A DNA stretch of 64,000 nucleotides from Eutreptiella sp. 'Long Island Sound 2002' (Eukaryota; Euglenozoa; Euglenophyceae; Eutreptiales; Eutreptiaceae), in the NCBI GenBank assembly GCA_964036045.1, contig OZ038379.1:112228611-112292610 (forward strand). Direction: 5' to 3'. The translations under genes were made by a program, and so were the position numbers. The notes below the pieces were generated by a model, which did not search any database, had not been told where the DNA came from, and saw nothing but the letters and a program-made list of their open reading frames with translations. Numbering within the stretch: the stretch's first letter is position 1; the number at the start of each line of letters is the position of its first letter. This document shows positions 9,158 through 18,010 of this stretch, in pieces.

Positions 9158-12100
9158 TTAATTAATCGCCAGGCGCGAAGCGCGCGCCGCTTCTCCAGTC
9201 GCCAGATCAGGAGGGACCAGAACTTGCGCGATGCGCAACAGAGCTCTGGTCCTGTCGTAAAACTTTCTGAATGTATCGTAACAGGACCAATCACCCAATG
9301 CTGCTACCACATGCGGATCCACGCCAAGATAGATTAGTGCAGTTGCTGCTGCTCCTCGTGTAGAATGCGCGGAAAACGAATCCGTCTCCAGTTCCCCCAA
9401 TTCCAGTAGGTGTTTCCTTAACCAGCGAGTAGTGAGACCGTTGATGGTATCAGATGATAAAGGCTTCCGTGGCTTTCGTAGGGACACAAAAATCTCAGAA
9501 CCCTCGTAATCACCAGTAGCCTCCAAATAACGCGCTAAGCAGCGCTGCGGATCAATTGACGGTGGCGTAACATTGTGAATAGGATAACGTGCATAGTATC
9601 TCCTCCCTTTGCGCTTAGCAGAAATGAACCAAGGCTGAGCAGCGCGTTGGATATCCCTACGTGATCGCGCCAGATCAACGCCTCGGAACAAGGCAAAGAA
9701 TCTCAAGGACAAAATGGCTTGCAAGCGCAGCTGAGCTTCCGTCTCCACAGGTTGCTGATGCATGACTTGTATAAGACGCCGTACATCATAGAAACGATGA
9801 TAATGAGGAACACTGACGAACCAGTCACGTTTCAAGTTGCGTAGCATACCCTCGAAACGTATTCGCGAAAAGCACAGGAATAAACACACTGCTGAATACG
9901 CCATACGCCCAGCACTTAAAGAATGCGTGCGTGAAAACTTTAAAAGTTGCACCGCCACCGTCATCAGTGGGATTTGACCAAAGCGCTCCACCTTTAACAG
10001 TGGAGCAAGCGCCGCGTCTTGTAACAAGAACGTACCAAACATGTGCCACGCAGAATTGTAACGTTTCAAGGTGTCCTTCCCGATTTTAATTGATGATAAG
10101 CGTCGCCTCTTCGTTGGTAGCTCCTCGCAATTGATAGTATTCACGCAAACATACGCCAAGGTCAACACGAAACGTGGTTGTGTCTCCGTGCCGTCTGGCA
10201 TTTGCAAACGGAACTCCGACGTGTTCACTGCGAACTTCACGTGTTTCATCAATAGGTTCCACCAAACCTCGCGCGGCCTGTACGGCAGAGCCATGAGAAC
10301 CTTCACCCCTGGTGACTCCAACACTTTGTTGACCAACTGAGGTATGTGCTTGAACGGCGGGAAGACCCACCCCGGTGAAAGTAAAGTTAGATTCTGGGAG
10401 AAGACATCGATGGCGTAAGCCCCCGGCTGAGGACACGGACTGACGAACTTGCTGCACACCGCATTGGAACTCCTTGACATCCAATCGATTTCCGGCTGAA
10501 TCCAACTTTTGAACTCCTCCAGGATCCAAGTCAACACGTCCGACGGGAAGGTAGCCTCCGACGGTGTCCAACGAAGCCGAGACCAAATGTCCGCCGGATT
10601 CACCGAGGTGTGCACGTAAAACGGTTGAATCTCGATGCGATTGGCTTGTGTAAAATTCCACAGTTGGAGAATCAATGCGTTGAACCGCGGCTTGCGACCT
10701 CCCCACTTGCGGAGATACCAGTAAAGGACCATTGAGTCGGTGAAAAATCGCAGCGTGGTGTCCCTCAGCGCATACGCTTGAATAGTCAGTAGGGCTCCCC
10801 TGAACTCTTTGACGTTTATGTGTTCCTCTCGATTCAGGAACCAACCGAATGCTGCTTGGGCATTCCCTTGAAGGACTCCGCCCCACGCCAGATCTGACGC
10901 GTCCGAGTACATGTCCCTGACGTGACCCATGGAAACTACCAAGGTGCGTCCCTTCCACTGGTGTAACTCGTCCGTCAGATCCATCAACTGACGTGACACG
11001 CGCTCCGGGAGCGCCACGTCTGCCTCCCAGCCAGCCTGGACTGCCACCGCCACATGCACCGCCAGGGCGTCGCTGAGGAGTCGGATATGGGGCATGGCGA
11101 ACAACAAGGAACGGATTCTTCCAAGAACGGAGGCGCATCGCCTCACTGATTGTGTGTGACTGTGTGCCAGTCTGTTCACGTCCCGAAAAATTGCTTGTAG
11201 GCGCTTTGGAGGTACCGCGACGAATCCTTCCCTGAAGTTTAGCATAAAACCAAGCATTATAATTTCTTGAGACGGCTCCAAACATTTTTTTGGGACATTG
11301 ACCAATATACCCAACCGATGCAAAAGTTGTACCAAAAAACGTGTGTGTTCCAGACACTCACGGTAAGTATTGCCAATGATGAGCCAATCGTCCAAGTAGA
11401 CCCAAACGAGTGCTCCGCGCTCGCGCATGGCATTTAAAATTGGTTGCATGAGGCGTTGCCATTCCCGTGGTGCAACGTTTAATCCAAACGGCAAAACGCA
11501 CCACCTGTAAAATTCACCGTCGACGTAGACCCCCAAATAAGGTCGATCCCGGGGATGGATACCCATGTGAAAATAAGCACTTTTCAAGTCAATTTTGCAA
11601 GCATACTGACCGGGTCTCAAGAACGGTAAAATGCCCCACAGAGTGACCAAACGAAAATAGGTGGTCTGTACAAACTGGTTCACGTTCTTCAAATTGGTGA
11701 TAGGTCGACGGCCTCCCTCAGGATGTGCCTCGTCTGACGCTTTGTCCACTGCGAACATACTTGCACAACACTTAATGTCTTTTCGCTCGACGCGTTCCAT
11801 GCAACCCTGTTGCACTGCATCCAACACGTGTTTTACCAATTCAGGGTCGGTTACCTCTGCGTGGGTAGAACGAGGACGGAAGTCGTCGGTTGGCCGATCC
11901 GGATCAAAACCGTCAACCCAATCAAGCTGCAGCCCATTGCGAATCACTGACGCCGCGTATGTGTCCTTCAACGCTTCCCATTCATGCAATTGTGCACGAC
12001 AGCGCAAATAGAGTGGCATGTGGGGATGGATCGGCGGTGGCACGCACACGGCTGGCGCCAATAAATCCTCTACAGTCAAGCTACTGCTGTGGTCGTTCAT
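9158..12100 (-). CDS. DIRS Pol: RT, RNase H, methyltransferase-like block, tyrosine recombinase
   Basis: 980 residues with no internal stop. RT spans about residues 100-300, with IDLKSAYFHMGIHP, LPFGLNVAPREW and the catalytic YLDDWLI at about 235. RNase H spans about 395-510 (MYSDASDLAWGG, the acidic NVKEFRGAL, FFTDS). Residues about 540-625 hold AYAIDVFSQN and GWVFPPFKHIPQL, then MALPYRPREVWWNLL, the conserved post-RNase H block of DIRS elements, comparable to Dam-like methyltransferases. The tyrosine recombinase occupies the last 320 residues, with an Arg in FFALFRGVDLARS (about 805), HSTR (about 912-915), GDW (about 938) and the Tyr of FYDR (about 949). The start overlaps the gag stop by 20 bases in a different frame, suggesting coupled or leaky translation. 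Its intactness implies recent activity. Confidence 0.93.
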   Translation of the reverse strand: MNDHSSSLTVEDLLAPAVCVPPPIHPHMPLYLRCRAQLHEWEALKDTYAASVIRNGLQLDWVDGFDPDRPTDDFRPRSTHAEVTDPELVKHVLDAVQQGCMERVERKDIKCCASMFAVDKASDEAHPEGGRRPITNLKNVNQFVQTTYFRLVTLWGILPFLRPGQYACKIDLKSAYFHMGIHPRDRPYLGVYVDGEFYRWCVLPFGLNVAPREWQRLMQPILNAMRERGALVWVYLDDWLIIGNTYRECLEHTRFLVQLLHRLGILVNVPKKCLEPSQEIIMLGFMLNFREGFVAVPPKRLQAIFRDVNRLAHSHTQSVRRCASVLGRIRSLLFAMPHIRLLSDALAVHVAVAVQAGWEADVALPERVSRQLMDLTDELHQWKGRTLVVSMGHVRDMYSDASDLAWGGVLQGNAQAAFGWFLNREEHINVKEFRGALLTIQAYALRDTTLRFFTDSMVLYWYLRKWGGRKPRFNALILQLWNFTQANRIEIQPFYVHTSVNPADIWSRLRWTPSEATFPSDVLTWILEEFKSWIQPEIDWMSRSSNAVCSKFVSPCPQPGAYAIDVFSQNLTLLSPGWVFPPFKHIPQLVNKVLESPGVKVLMALPYRPREVWWNLLMKHVKFAVNTSEFRLQMPDGTETQPRFVLTLAYVCVNTINCEELPTKRRRLSSIKIGKDTLKRYNSAWHMFGTFLLQDAALAPLLKVERFGQIPLMTVAVQLLKFSRTHSLSAGRMAYSAVCLFLCFSRIRFEGMLRNLKRDWFVSVPHYHRFYDVRRLIQVMHQQPVETEAQLRLQAILSLRFFALFRGVDLARSRRDIQRAAQPWFISAKRKGRRYYARYPIHNVTPPSIDPQRCLARYLEATGDYEGSEIFVSLRKPRKPLSSDTINGLTTRWLRKHLLELGELETDSFSAHSTRGAAATALIYLGVDPHVVAALGDWSCYDTFRKFYDRTRALLRIAQVLVPPDLATGEAARASRLAIN

Positions 12101-13067
12101 CTAACTTGTCGTTACGTGGCACAAATCTTTGGGTGAAACCCTTACCTTTGCCTTTGCCTCCTTTGCCAGATCTCCGTGGATCAAAACGACCTCGTGTTGA
12201 AAACGAACGGAAAGAACTACGATGCGAGTAAGGGGAGAAACGTGTGCCTCTCAGGTCTTTTTGTAATTTGTTGCGCGACTGAAGTAGTGACATGTCATCC
12301 TTCGAGAGTAACTCTGGTGCAATCGCAGGTTGTTCAAACCGTTTATCTACTGCCACTCGCCGGGAGCTTTGGATGCTGTAGTCCAACGCACCCAACATTG
12401 CAAAAAAATGTTCACATAGCACCAATGAAACAGGTGCTTCCGGAGCTACCGTTGTGTCATCTTCGCGTGCTAAGACTACTCCCAGGACTCGCATGGCGTC
12501 TTTTACCTGTTGTTCCCAACGACGCTTCTCTGCGTCCGCTGGATGTTTGTGCGTTGGCGCGTTATTAACAGCTGCCCTATGGAACTCGTCGAACACTGGA
12601 AGGTGCTTCAACATCTTTTTTCTGCGAAACTCGTCTTGCAAAACCTTTCGCTCTTCCAGGAGTGCAGACAAGCGTGAAGGAAGCGACAGAACCTCATCGC
12701 GCCACACGAACGTGGACTCCTTGTCCGACGCGGGGCCAGCGTGGTCCTTGGGACCGCTCAAAGTTTCGCATGGCAAGAAGACGTCTTCGCGATGCGACGA
12801 CGTTCCTGTTCTGCCAATGTCGTCGCCCTTTAAGGTGAGTAAGGCATCACGAACCAAGGCCATCGTGTCTTTGACAGTGGCCAGTGTTTTCTTTCCTGTA
12901 AGTTTGGAATACAGTGACGCTGCCTGCCAAGGACTGAGACCACTCATTGCGCCTTCCTTTGCTAACTGTGCTGCATGTTCCAACGACTCAGAACTCAGGT
13001 TCCACGCCGAATCTGGCAATTTCAGCACGAACTCGTGAAAATCCAGTGTCTCATTTCCTTCTGTCAT
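12081..13067 (-). CDS. DIRS Gag-like protein
   Basis: 328 residues, fully open, upstream of and slightly overlapping pol on the same strand, which is the gag position in DIRS elements. The body (residues about 1-250) is mostly helical in character, with acidic and hydrophobic periodicity. The C-terminus is basic and Gly/Arg/Ser-rich (GRFDPRRSGKGGKGKGKGF), suited to nucleic-acid binding in place of a zinc knuckle; no CCHC motif is visible. The first ATG gives MTEGNETLDF, and no upstream in-frame extension is needed. Assignment as Gag is by position and composition; I recognise no closer family. Confidence 0.75.
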   Translation of the reverse strand: MTEGNETLDFHEFVLKLPDSAWNLSSESLEHAAQLAKEGAMSGLSPWQAASLYSKLTGKKTLATVKDTMALVRDALLTLKGDDIGRTGTSSHREDVFLPCETLSGPKDHAGPASDKESTFVWRDEVLSLPSRLSALLEERKVLQDEFRRKKMLKHLPVFDEFHRAAVNNAPTHKHPADAEKRRWEQQVKDAMRVLGVVLAREDDTTVAPEAPVSLVLCEHFFAMLGALDYSIQSSRRVAVDKRFEQPAIAPELLSKDDMSLLQSRNKLQKDLRGTRFSPYSHRSSFRSFSTRGRFDPRRSGKGGKGKGKGFTQRFVPRNDKLDERPQQ

Positions 13068-13168
13068 TTTGTTAAAATTTATATCCTTAAAACATTTTGG
13101 ATTGCATCAGAAATCAAAGCTCTGGGTACAGCAAATCACTAGTTGAACAACTCAGTGAGCGCGTGACC

Positions 13169-13512
13169 GGTTTTAAGAGCATGGGAGGTTAATAATGGTT
13201 GGAGCATGTAAGGAGTACTGATTTTCCAAATTTTTTATTATACTACGGTTTTCTCTGAGATCGTCGACGACAGGTCGTAGCTTAGAGGAAAAACACAACT
13301 CTAAGGTTGGTAGAGTGTGGGTTCAAACCCCATGGAGGGGGTATTTGAGGTCAAAAATTTCATTTTTCATGTATAATACCATTTTTGTGTATATTTTGAG
13401 GGTGCCCGTTTCATTGAAAGGTAGCAAAGGGCACCAAAAGAGTAGAAGACAGAGAAAACAAACCGGTTTTAAGGAGTTGGCCCATATATGGGGATTGTGT
13501 AGTGCTAGCTGA
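13169..13512 (-). repeat. Right inverted terminal repeat of DIRS element
   Basis: Reverse complement of 8590-8927. It begins next to CGGTTTTAAGAGCATGGG and ends in the terminal GCTAGCTGAGCCAGC (to 13518), whose complement forms the right half of the internal complementary region. Confidence 0.9.
13262..13338 (+). other. tRNA-like segment in right ITR
   Basis: Contains TAGCTTAGAGG (close to an A box), a possible 4-bp anticodon-like stem CAAC/GTTG, then GTGGG TTCAAAC CCCAT, a T-arm with a canonical 7-nt T-loop and the B-box sequence GGTTCAAACCC. The flanks do not pair as an acceptor stem, so it is not a functional tRNA. It is present in both ITRs and is therefore part of the element. Confidence 0.5.
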
Positions 13513-13518
13513 GCCAGC

Positions 13519-14070
13519 ACGTAGCGTAGACCGGTTTAATCTCATCCTGACAGCTCCAGAGGGACAGAGCAAAGGCCACTGTGAAAGTCGCAGTGAAGGG
13601 CATAGGGATGTAGATCAGACCATTGGGGAGTTCAGTTCTTCCAACTGTCATACGATCCAACAATCATCACCAATAGGCATGTTCCCCTGTGGTACCCCAG
13701 TCAGGGCTACCCAGGATCACTCTGGCTCCTTCAAGGGCGATTTGGGTAAGCATCTTAGAGAGTTGAGGGAATGGGGGGTCAGCATAGCACAACCGCATCG
13801 GTCTCCAATAGAAGCGGTAGACGTTATTGATATACCGTGAGCAATAGAGCTGCATCACATGCTGCTCTTTACTCCCGAACAATTCGACCTGAACTTCATT
13901 CAGGTCTACGTGAAGGGCCACCAGTCCATTTTCCAAGACTGGCCGCAATAACTGATAGTTTCCAGTTCGATAAGACCGGATCACATACCGTAGACCGGAT
14001 TCTCCTCGTCCTGACAGCTCCAGAGGGACAGAGAAAAGGCCACTGCCAAAGTCGCAGTGAAGGGCATAGG
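13519..14070 (-). repeat. Internal tandem duplication in element A
   Basis: Unit 1 is about 13606-14070. Unit 2 is 13519-13605 continued at 8176-8539 across the DIRS insertion. Both cover the end of the protease region and the methyltransferase-like block. The breakpoint at about 13605 lies in a short match shared by both parents (AGGGACGT, now AGGGATGT), so microhomology-mediated duplication or RT template switching is likely. The units differ by roughly a tenth of positions by eye, so the event is old and predates the DIRS insertion. Confidence 0.7.
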
Positions 14071-14383
14071 GACGTTGCAAAGACAACAGTTTTACCTGGG
14101 GGTTACGGCGCCAAACATCTGTGCGGATGAGAATGTCAAAGGCGTTGGTGTCCAGCACTTTGCAATGCTGAGTCACCTGCTCATCACCCAGACACACGGT
14201 CACATTGACCCCCTCCAGGGAATGGATGGTCCGACCATCCCAAATCCTTATGGCCACGGATTTGGTTTTACGGATCATGGCCTGTTTCAGCAGTCTGCGG
14301 GCCACGATTGAAAGCATAGCTCCCGTGTCAGAGACAGCCTTGTAGACCTGATCACCGATTTCCACTGTGATCCAGAAAACCAA
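13606..14383 (-). pseudogene. Aspartic protease plus methyltransferase-like domain (element A)
   Basis: The open frame 14383-13667 gives 238 residues. Residues about 5-110 are a retropepsin: VSDTGAMLSIVARRLL holds the catalytic D-T-G, with a later DILIRTDVW strand. Residues about 165-238 read VELFGSKEQHVMQLYCS, FYWRPMRLCYADPPF, then GARVILGSPDWGTTGEHAYW. The order ELFGS, then DPPF, then SPDW resembles Dam-type N6-adenine methyltransferases (AdoMet-binding strand, catalytic D/N-PP-F/Y, then a Pro-rich strand). I infer the fold only from motifs. It is followed by the tandem duplication, so the polyprotein is disrupted. Confidence 0.7.
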
Positions 14384-14565
14384 ATCATCATCCTCGGAGC
14401 CGCCCCCCTATCCCTCTTCAGGGAAATTGACTTCAACCCCGGCGGCCTGCAGGCACTTAGAGTGCCAATTGAGGCGGCCCTTCTTGGCGTTCTCGCTGCT
14501 CTTGTCGGCGCCACCAGCGCTCGGGGTGGAGGCGGCAGACGGTTTTTCCCCCGAGGGGTCAACCC

Positions 14566-14889
14566 TTAGGTGTGGGGTAGGGTGCTCCTCTTCCACCAGT
14601 GGAGGGGGGCTGAGGACCTTGGTCCTCCACCAGGGTTACCCCTACCCTTGAAGCCTCCAGCGTGAGGCCCCCCCCCTTCAGGTCTACCACCCTTATCGGC
14701 GTTCTTACGCCGTTCCTCTTCCGCTTCCTTTAGTCTTTCGGATTCGCAGCGTTTAATGTGGCATTCATCCTCAAAATGCCTCCTTTTGCCGCAATATCCG
14801 CACGTTATCGTGCAGCAGAAAGGGTCTTGGTGCTTTATCTCCTGACCAAGTTTTTTCTTTTCCGCGTGCGCTTCAGTTGGAGCATGCAC
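14566..14889 (-). pseudogene. Gag nucleocapsid with CCHC zinc knuckle (element A)
   Basis: A 107-residue open frame. CGYCGKRRHFEDEC is a perfect C-X2-C-X4-H-X4-C zinc knuckle, followed by a charged ERLKEAEEERRK helix and a Gly/Pro/Arg-rich tail, as expected for retrotransposon nucleocapsid. It lies between the capsid region (14973-15737) and protease (13606-14383). The frame does not run directly into protease, so a frameshift or stop separates gag from pol here. Confidence 0.82.
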
Positions 14890-14972
14890 GCACGTCGCCC
14901 ATCACAGCCAGGCCCGTGGCAGGGTCCACCCTTATCGTCCGTAGGACGACAGTAGAAAAGATTCGGGCCCCA

Positions 14973-15737
14973 TTACCTTTGGAGGGGCGTCTCAGTCATG
15001 TGCTGCAGCTGCCCACCACGGCCCTTTCCAGGGTTAGGGTGGGGTTCAGGCGACCTCTCTCCAGGAGAATTCTCAGTAGGGATTTCCCTTCGCAAATGTT
15101 TGCGCAGATACTTGTCCATGTGGGAGTCATCCTCCTTCTCCATGGCCAATTCGATCAACAGATCGACCAGGTCATCGTAAGAGGGCTTCCGAGCTTTCCT
15201 CTCGGACGTCTCTCTGCAGTTCTCCCACGTCCTGGTAGGAATCTTCCCCACAAGCCACAGATGTGGTTCAATAGGCCCATAGGATGAGGGGTTCACACGC
15301 CCGTCGAGCTCTTCCAACTGCGCAACGAACTCAGAGATGCGTGCAGCAGTGGGGAATTCGAGAGGAGGCAGCTCCTCAATCTCCGTTCGGACAGTCAGGT
15401 CCTTCTCGTAGACTGGATACAAGGTCCAGTCTTTTCAGGAAGTCGCCCCAGTTGGAGCTTTTCCTGGTAGCGGTCTTAACCTGCCGCTTAAGGAATGTCG
15501 GTTTGCACAACCTTTTGATGAGCATGCATTTGATACGGACATCAGCATGTTGCTGACCCGTGAGGAGCAAATACTCTGAAAGTTGCTCAGCCCATTCAGG
15601 CACGTTTTCGGAATTAGATCTGAACGTTCGCCGTAGCGATGGCTTCGTTCCCCTACCTGGGACACCTGGGTCTCCTGTACCACCTGAAAGGGGTCAGGGG
15701 TACACTGTGGCCAATGGGGACAGCGCTCCCAGACCAT
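14973..15737 (-). pseudogene. Gag capsid region (element A), frameshifted
   Basis: Three frames overlap (15737-15435, 15603-15376, 15422-14973). Residues such as MPEWAEQLSEYLLLTGQQHA, LPPLEFPTAARISEFVAQLE and HLWLVGKIPTRTWENCRE align with the capsid of element B (32510-32869), including the ENCRETSERKAR stretch. Changes of frame break the product. The N-terminal Gag segment is upstream. Confidence 0.7.
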
Positions 15738-16665
15738 AGCTTTTCATCTCAGCCTCTGTAGTGTTACCTACACTGCAGACAGGCACAGTTCTCACACGAG
15801 GGTGGAAAGGGCTAGTACAGGTGTCCATTGGGGGGCTGCGGATACCTCTGCCGCTCTTCACATCCCTGGTTGGCAATTCAACACCTGGGGACATGGTAGG
15901 TGGGGGCTTCTTCAAATCGGAGAGCCCCAATTTCGTCTTGAGTGCTGCTGACAATGCACTCAGATCTGGGTCTTCACCGCCTGCACCCAGGACCCGGGAA
16001 AGCAACTCCATGGTCTCATCGAGACCCAGCTTAGGGGCTGTCATGCGTGGGGGCAGACTTCGATCCATGCACGTAGGTTCGGGTGCCACTGCCCTAAGGC
16101 TGGTGCCAGGCTTCAGGCATTCATGCTCCTTCGTTTCCTCCGGAGGCGTAGGTTCTACAGAAACCCAGTCGGGTTCCCACTCTGATGATTGGGCCGAAGA
16201 GAACCAGGTCATTTCGCCGTGAGGTATCTCGGACGTATGCTCGCCCAAAGTAGCACCGAACATCGTTCCCAAAGGTGCATCCTTCCCCTTTTCTTTCCTT
16301 GCCGCTCTTCTCCGAGCCTTGACCTTGGCATTGGCCACTTTGATCCCTGGGGTAGGCGTAGTTTCGGATGGGGGCATCAAGGACACGAGGGAAATCAAGG
16401 CAGCTGCCACAGGGTCCTTGCCTTCGAGGAGCCTGAGGTTTGCGCGCGTTAAGCCGGGCGCCTCAGCGCTTGCGCTCCGGCAGAATCCTTCTGTATCTAT
16501 CTCTGTGATTTCTTCCGCCCCTCTTGTTGCTGCAAGTTCTCCTAGAGGACCAGTACCAACGGGTACACCACTTGTAGATGTAGGTTGTGCTTTCACATCA
16601 TCAGTCTTGGATCTGGTGCTTGTGATCGGCACTTTTTTGGCGCTGAGCGTGACAGACATCTTCAC
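15694..16665 (-). pseudogene. Gag N-terminal segment (element A)
   Basis: 323 open residues starting MKMSVTLSAKKVP 62 bases after the PBS, the first ATG of the element transcript, so this is a credible gag start. The sequence is charged and Pro/Ser-rich, with a basic patch KVKARRRAARKEKGKD, and has no named domain. The C-terminal part (about residues 215-260) is Leu-rich and may begin the capsid. The frame closes at 15694, before the capsid signature in the next frame. Confidence 0.65.
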
Positions 16666-16727
16666 AGCTCAGGAAACAAGTGTTTCTTGGTGTTCTTCGT
16701 GTACCGCTTTAGTCTTCTAGGGCCTGT

Positions 16728-16738
16728 CTCTGCTACCA
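16728..16738 (-). other. Primer-binding site (initiator tRNA-Met) of element A
   Basis: Minus strand TGGTAGCAGAG, complementary to an initiator tRNA-Met 3' end ending CUCUGCUACCA. It lies directly inside the 5' LTR and upstream of gag. The chromovirus has the same site at 51991-52002. Confidence 0.82.
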
Positions 16739-17490
16739 GAAAAGGTTTCTGGTTTGCTCACACTTGTGCTTGTTCCTTGCATTTGTTCCAGAAAGCGCTT
16801 GCTGATTTTCCACAAGTCAAAATGAAGTCCACACAAAGGTAAAGTAGAGCAAGTCCAGGCACCGGATCAATCAAATCAGGATAAGTCTTCCACAATCAAA
16901 ACATGTGTAACAAAGAGGGGCTGCAGATAGAGAAGAGCAGATCTAAATACAAAGCTCTAGTGATTTAGAAAGAAAATAGATGATTTTGTGTGAAAGCTGG
17001 CATGACTCAGGCCTCCAAGATAGCTCCAAGCACTTCATGTGCACTGTTTTGGATAAAATGGAGTTGCTTAGGAATCTGGGGCAAGGGATTTCGGCCAGAC
17101 ACAGGATATGGCTTGGCCAGCATGGCCAAGCAACCGAATTCAGAATCAGTTAAAACCCAGAGCCACAATAAGTGGTAGAAACAATTGAGTATAGGGGTCT
17201 TGAGGTTGGGGACCGCTAGGCTTGACCCAAAAGGCCCTAGGCAGGAAGTGCATACCTCATTTCGGTATTACCTCCATCAAGGAAGATACCTCCGCTCACT
17301 TGAATGGCAGCATGAACTTCATTGGGGGCTAGGGTTATAACCCTAGTTACCTGGAGAAAGTGTACTTCAAACTTCAATAGAGTGAAAAAGATGATTAAGT
17401 GTTAGTCTGAATATGAACAAAAGTTTTTAGGGGGGGCTTGGCCTGGATCAAGTACCCCAAGATGGACATGGCACTAATCATTTCCTACTC
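16739..17490 (-). repeat. 5' LTR of element A
   Basis: Right-hand copy of the element A LTR. The overlap with 1-456 runs from about 17034 to 17490. The inner edge is set by the adjoining PBS. Divergence from the left copy is high by eye, so the insertion is old. Confidence 0.82.
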
Positions 17491-18010
17491 AATCTCTTCA
17501 GCGTCGTATTAGGCGCTGCCCTGGCGTTTCCGACTGAAAATTGCACAGGGATGCCAGTTTCACTGGTTGTAGTTCTGTTCGGGGACAGCGCCAATGCCGT
17601 GGTCTGACGAGTCCGTATGGAAGGGGCACTCGCCTTGGTCACTGGGTATATACAGGCTGCAGGCCTCACATAGGGAAATTTTGATCTTCTTCAAGTTCTC
17701 TCGCATCAGATCAGTGCAACTGATGGCTTGCTTATGCGCCTGGACTTTACTGGTGCCTTTATCAGGATCGTACTTATACTTTCCGGCAAATGAATTATTG
17801 AGCGGCGCGGCCACCGACGCGTGGTTCGGGTCATAAATCGAATACCAATTACAGATGCCGAGGAAACTCTTCATCTGCTTTGGCGTTCATATCATATCCT
17901 CGGACCACTCGCGCACCGGAGCAACCTTCTCAGGTGCCGGAGAGCGTTGGCCTCCATGCAACATGTGACCAACGTACTTCACCTCAGTGTAGAAAAGGAA
18001 ACATTTTCCC
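17491..18010 (-). pseudogene. RT/RNase H scrap of another Ty3 element
   Basis: At about 18005-17890 a frame reads CFLFYTEVKYVGHMLHGGQR and then PAPEKVAPVREW, the post-catalytic block of Ty3 RT. At 17874-17560 it continues MKSFLGICNWYSIYDPNHA and PFHTDSSDHGIGAVPEQ, the connection and RNase H start. The sequence is more like conventional Ty3 pol than elements A and B, so it is a separate element, perhaps the target into which A inserted. It stops abruptly at the LTR of A and at the GC-rich unit at 18011. Confidence 0.75.

Larger units (their letters stand above)
8540..13518 (-). mobile_element. DIRS-type tyrosine-recombinase retrotransposon, complete
   Basis: A 4,979-bp element with inverted terminal repeats (about 8590-8927 and 13169-13512), an internal complementary region at 8999-9113, gag (12081-13067) and a single pol ORF (9158-12100), both open throughout on the minus strand. 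The edges come from two independent observations. The internal complementary region is the reverse complement of right end joined to left end at exactly these bases. The flanks also rejoin into the uninterrupted homologous sequence at about 13961-14010 with no base gained or lost. Absence of a target-site duplication is expected for integration by a tyrosine recombinase. The edge may be shifted by one base because a C is shared. Confidence 0.93.
1..17490 (-). mobile_element. Ty3 retrotransposon A (decayed, nested)
   Basis: Minus-strand Ty3 element, read from high to low coordinates: 5' LTR (about 16739-17490), PBS, gag, zinc knuckle, protease, methyltransferase-like spacer, RT, RNase H, integrase, GPY module, chromodomain-like tail, a long 3' noncoding region, PPT and 3' LTR (1-456, cut by the window edge). 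Bases from 1 onward align with bases from about 17034 onward, which defines the LTR pair. The coding region is broken by many stops and frameshifts. It also carries a DIRS insertion at 8540-13518, a small retroposon at 6374-6917 and an internal tandem duplication. It belongs to the same lineage as element B at 18451-34972, sharing domain order and 3' noncoding motifs, but is clearly diverged from it. Confidence 0.9.

Noticed and set aside
10086-11357. 423-codon minus-strand ORF overlapping DIRS pol in another frame
   Set aside because: It lies wholly inside the intact RT/RNase H frame, shows no domain, and is Gly/Arg/Ser/Val-rich as expected of a shifted reading of pol.
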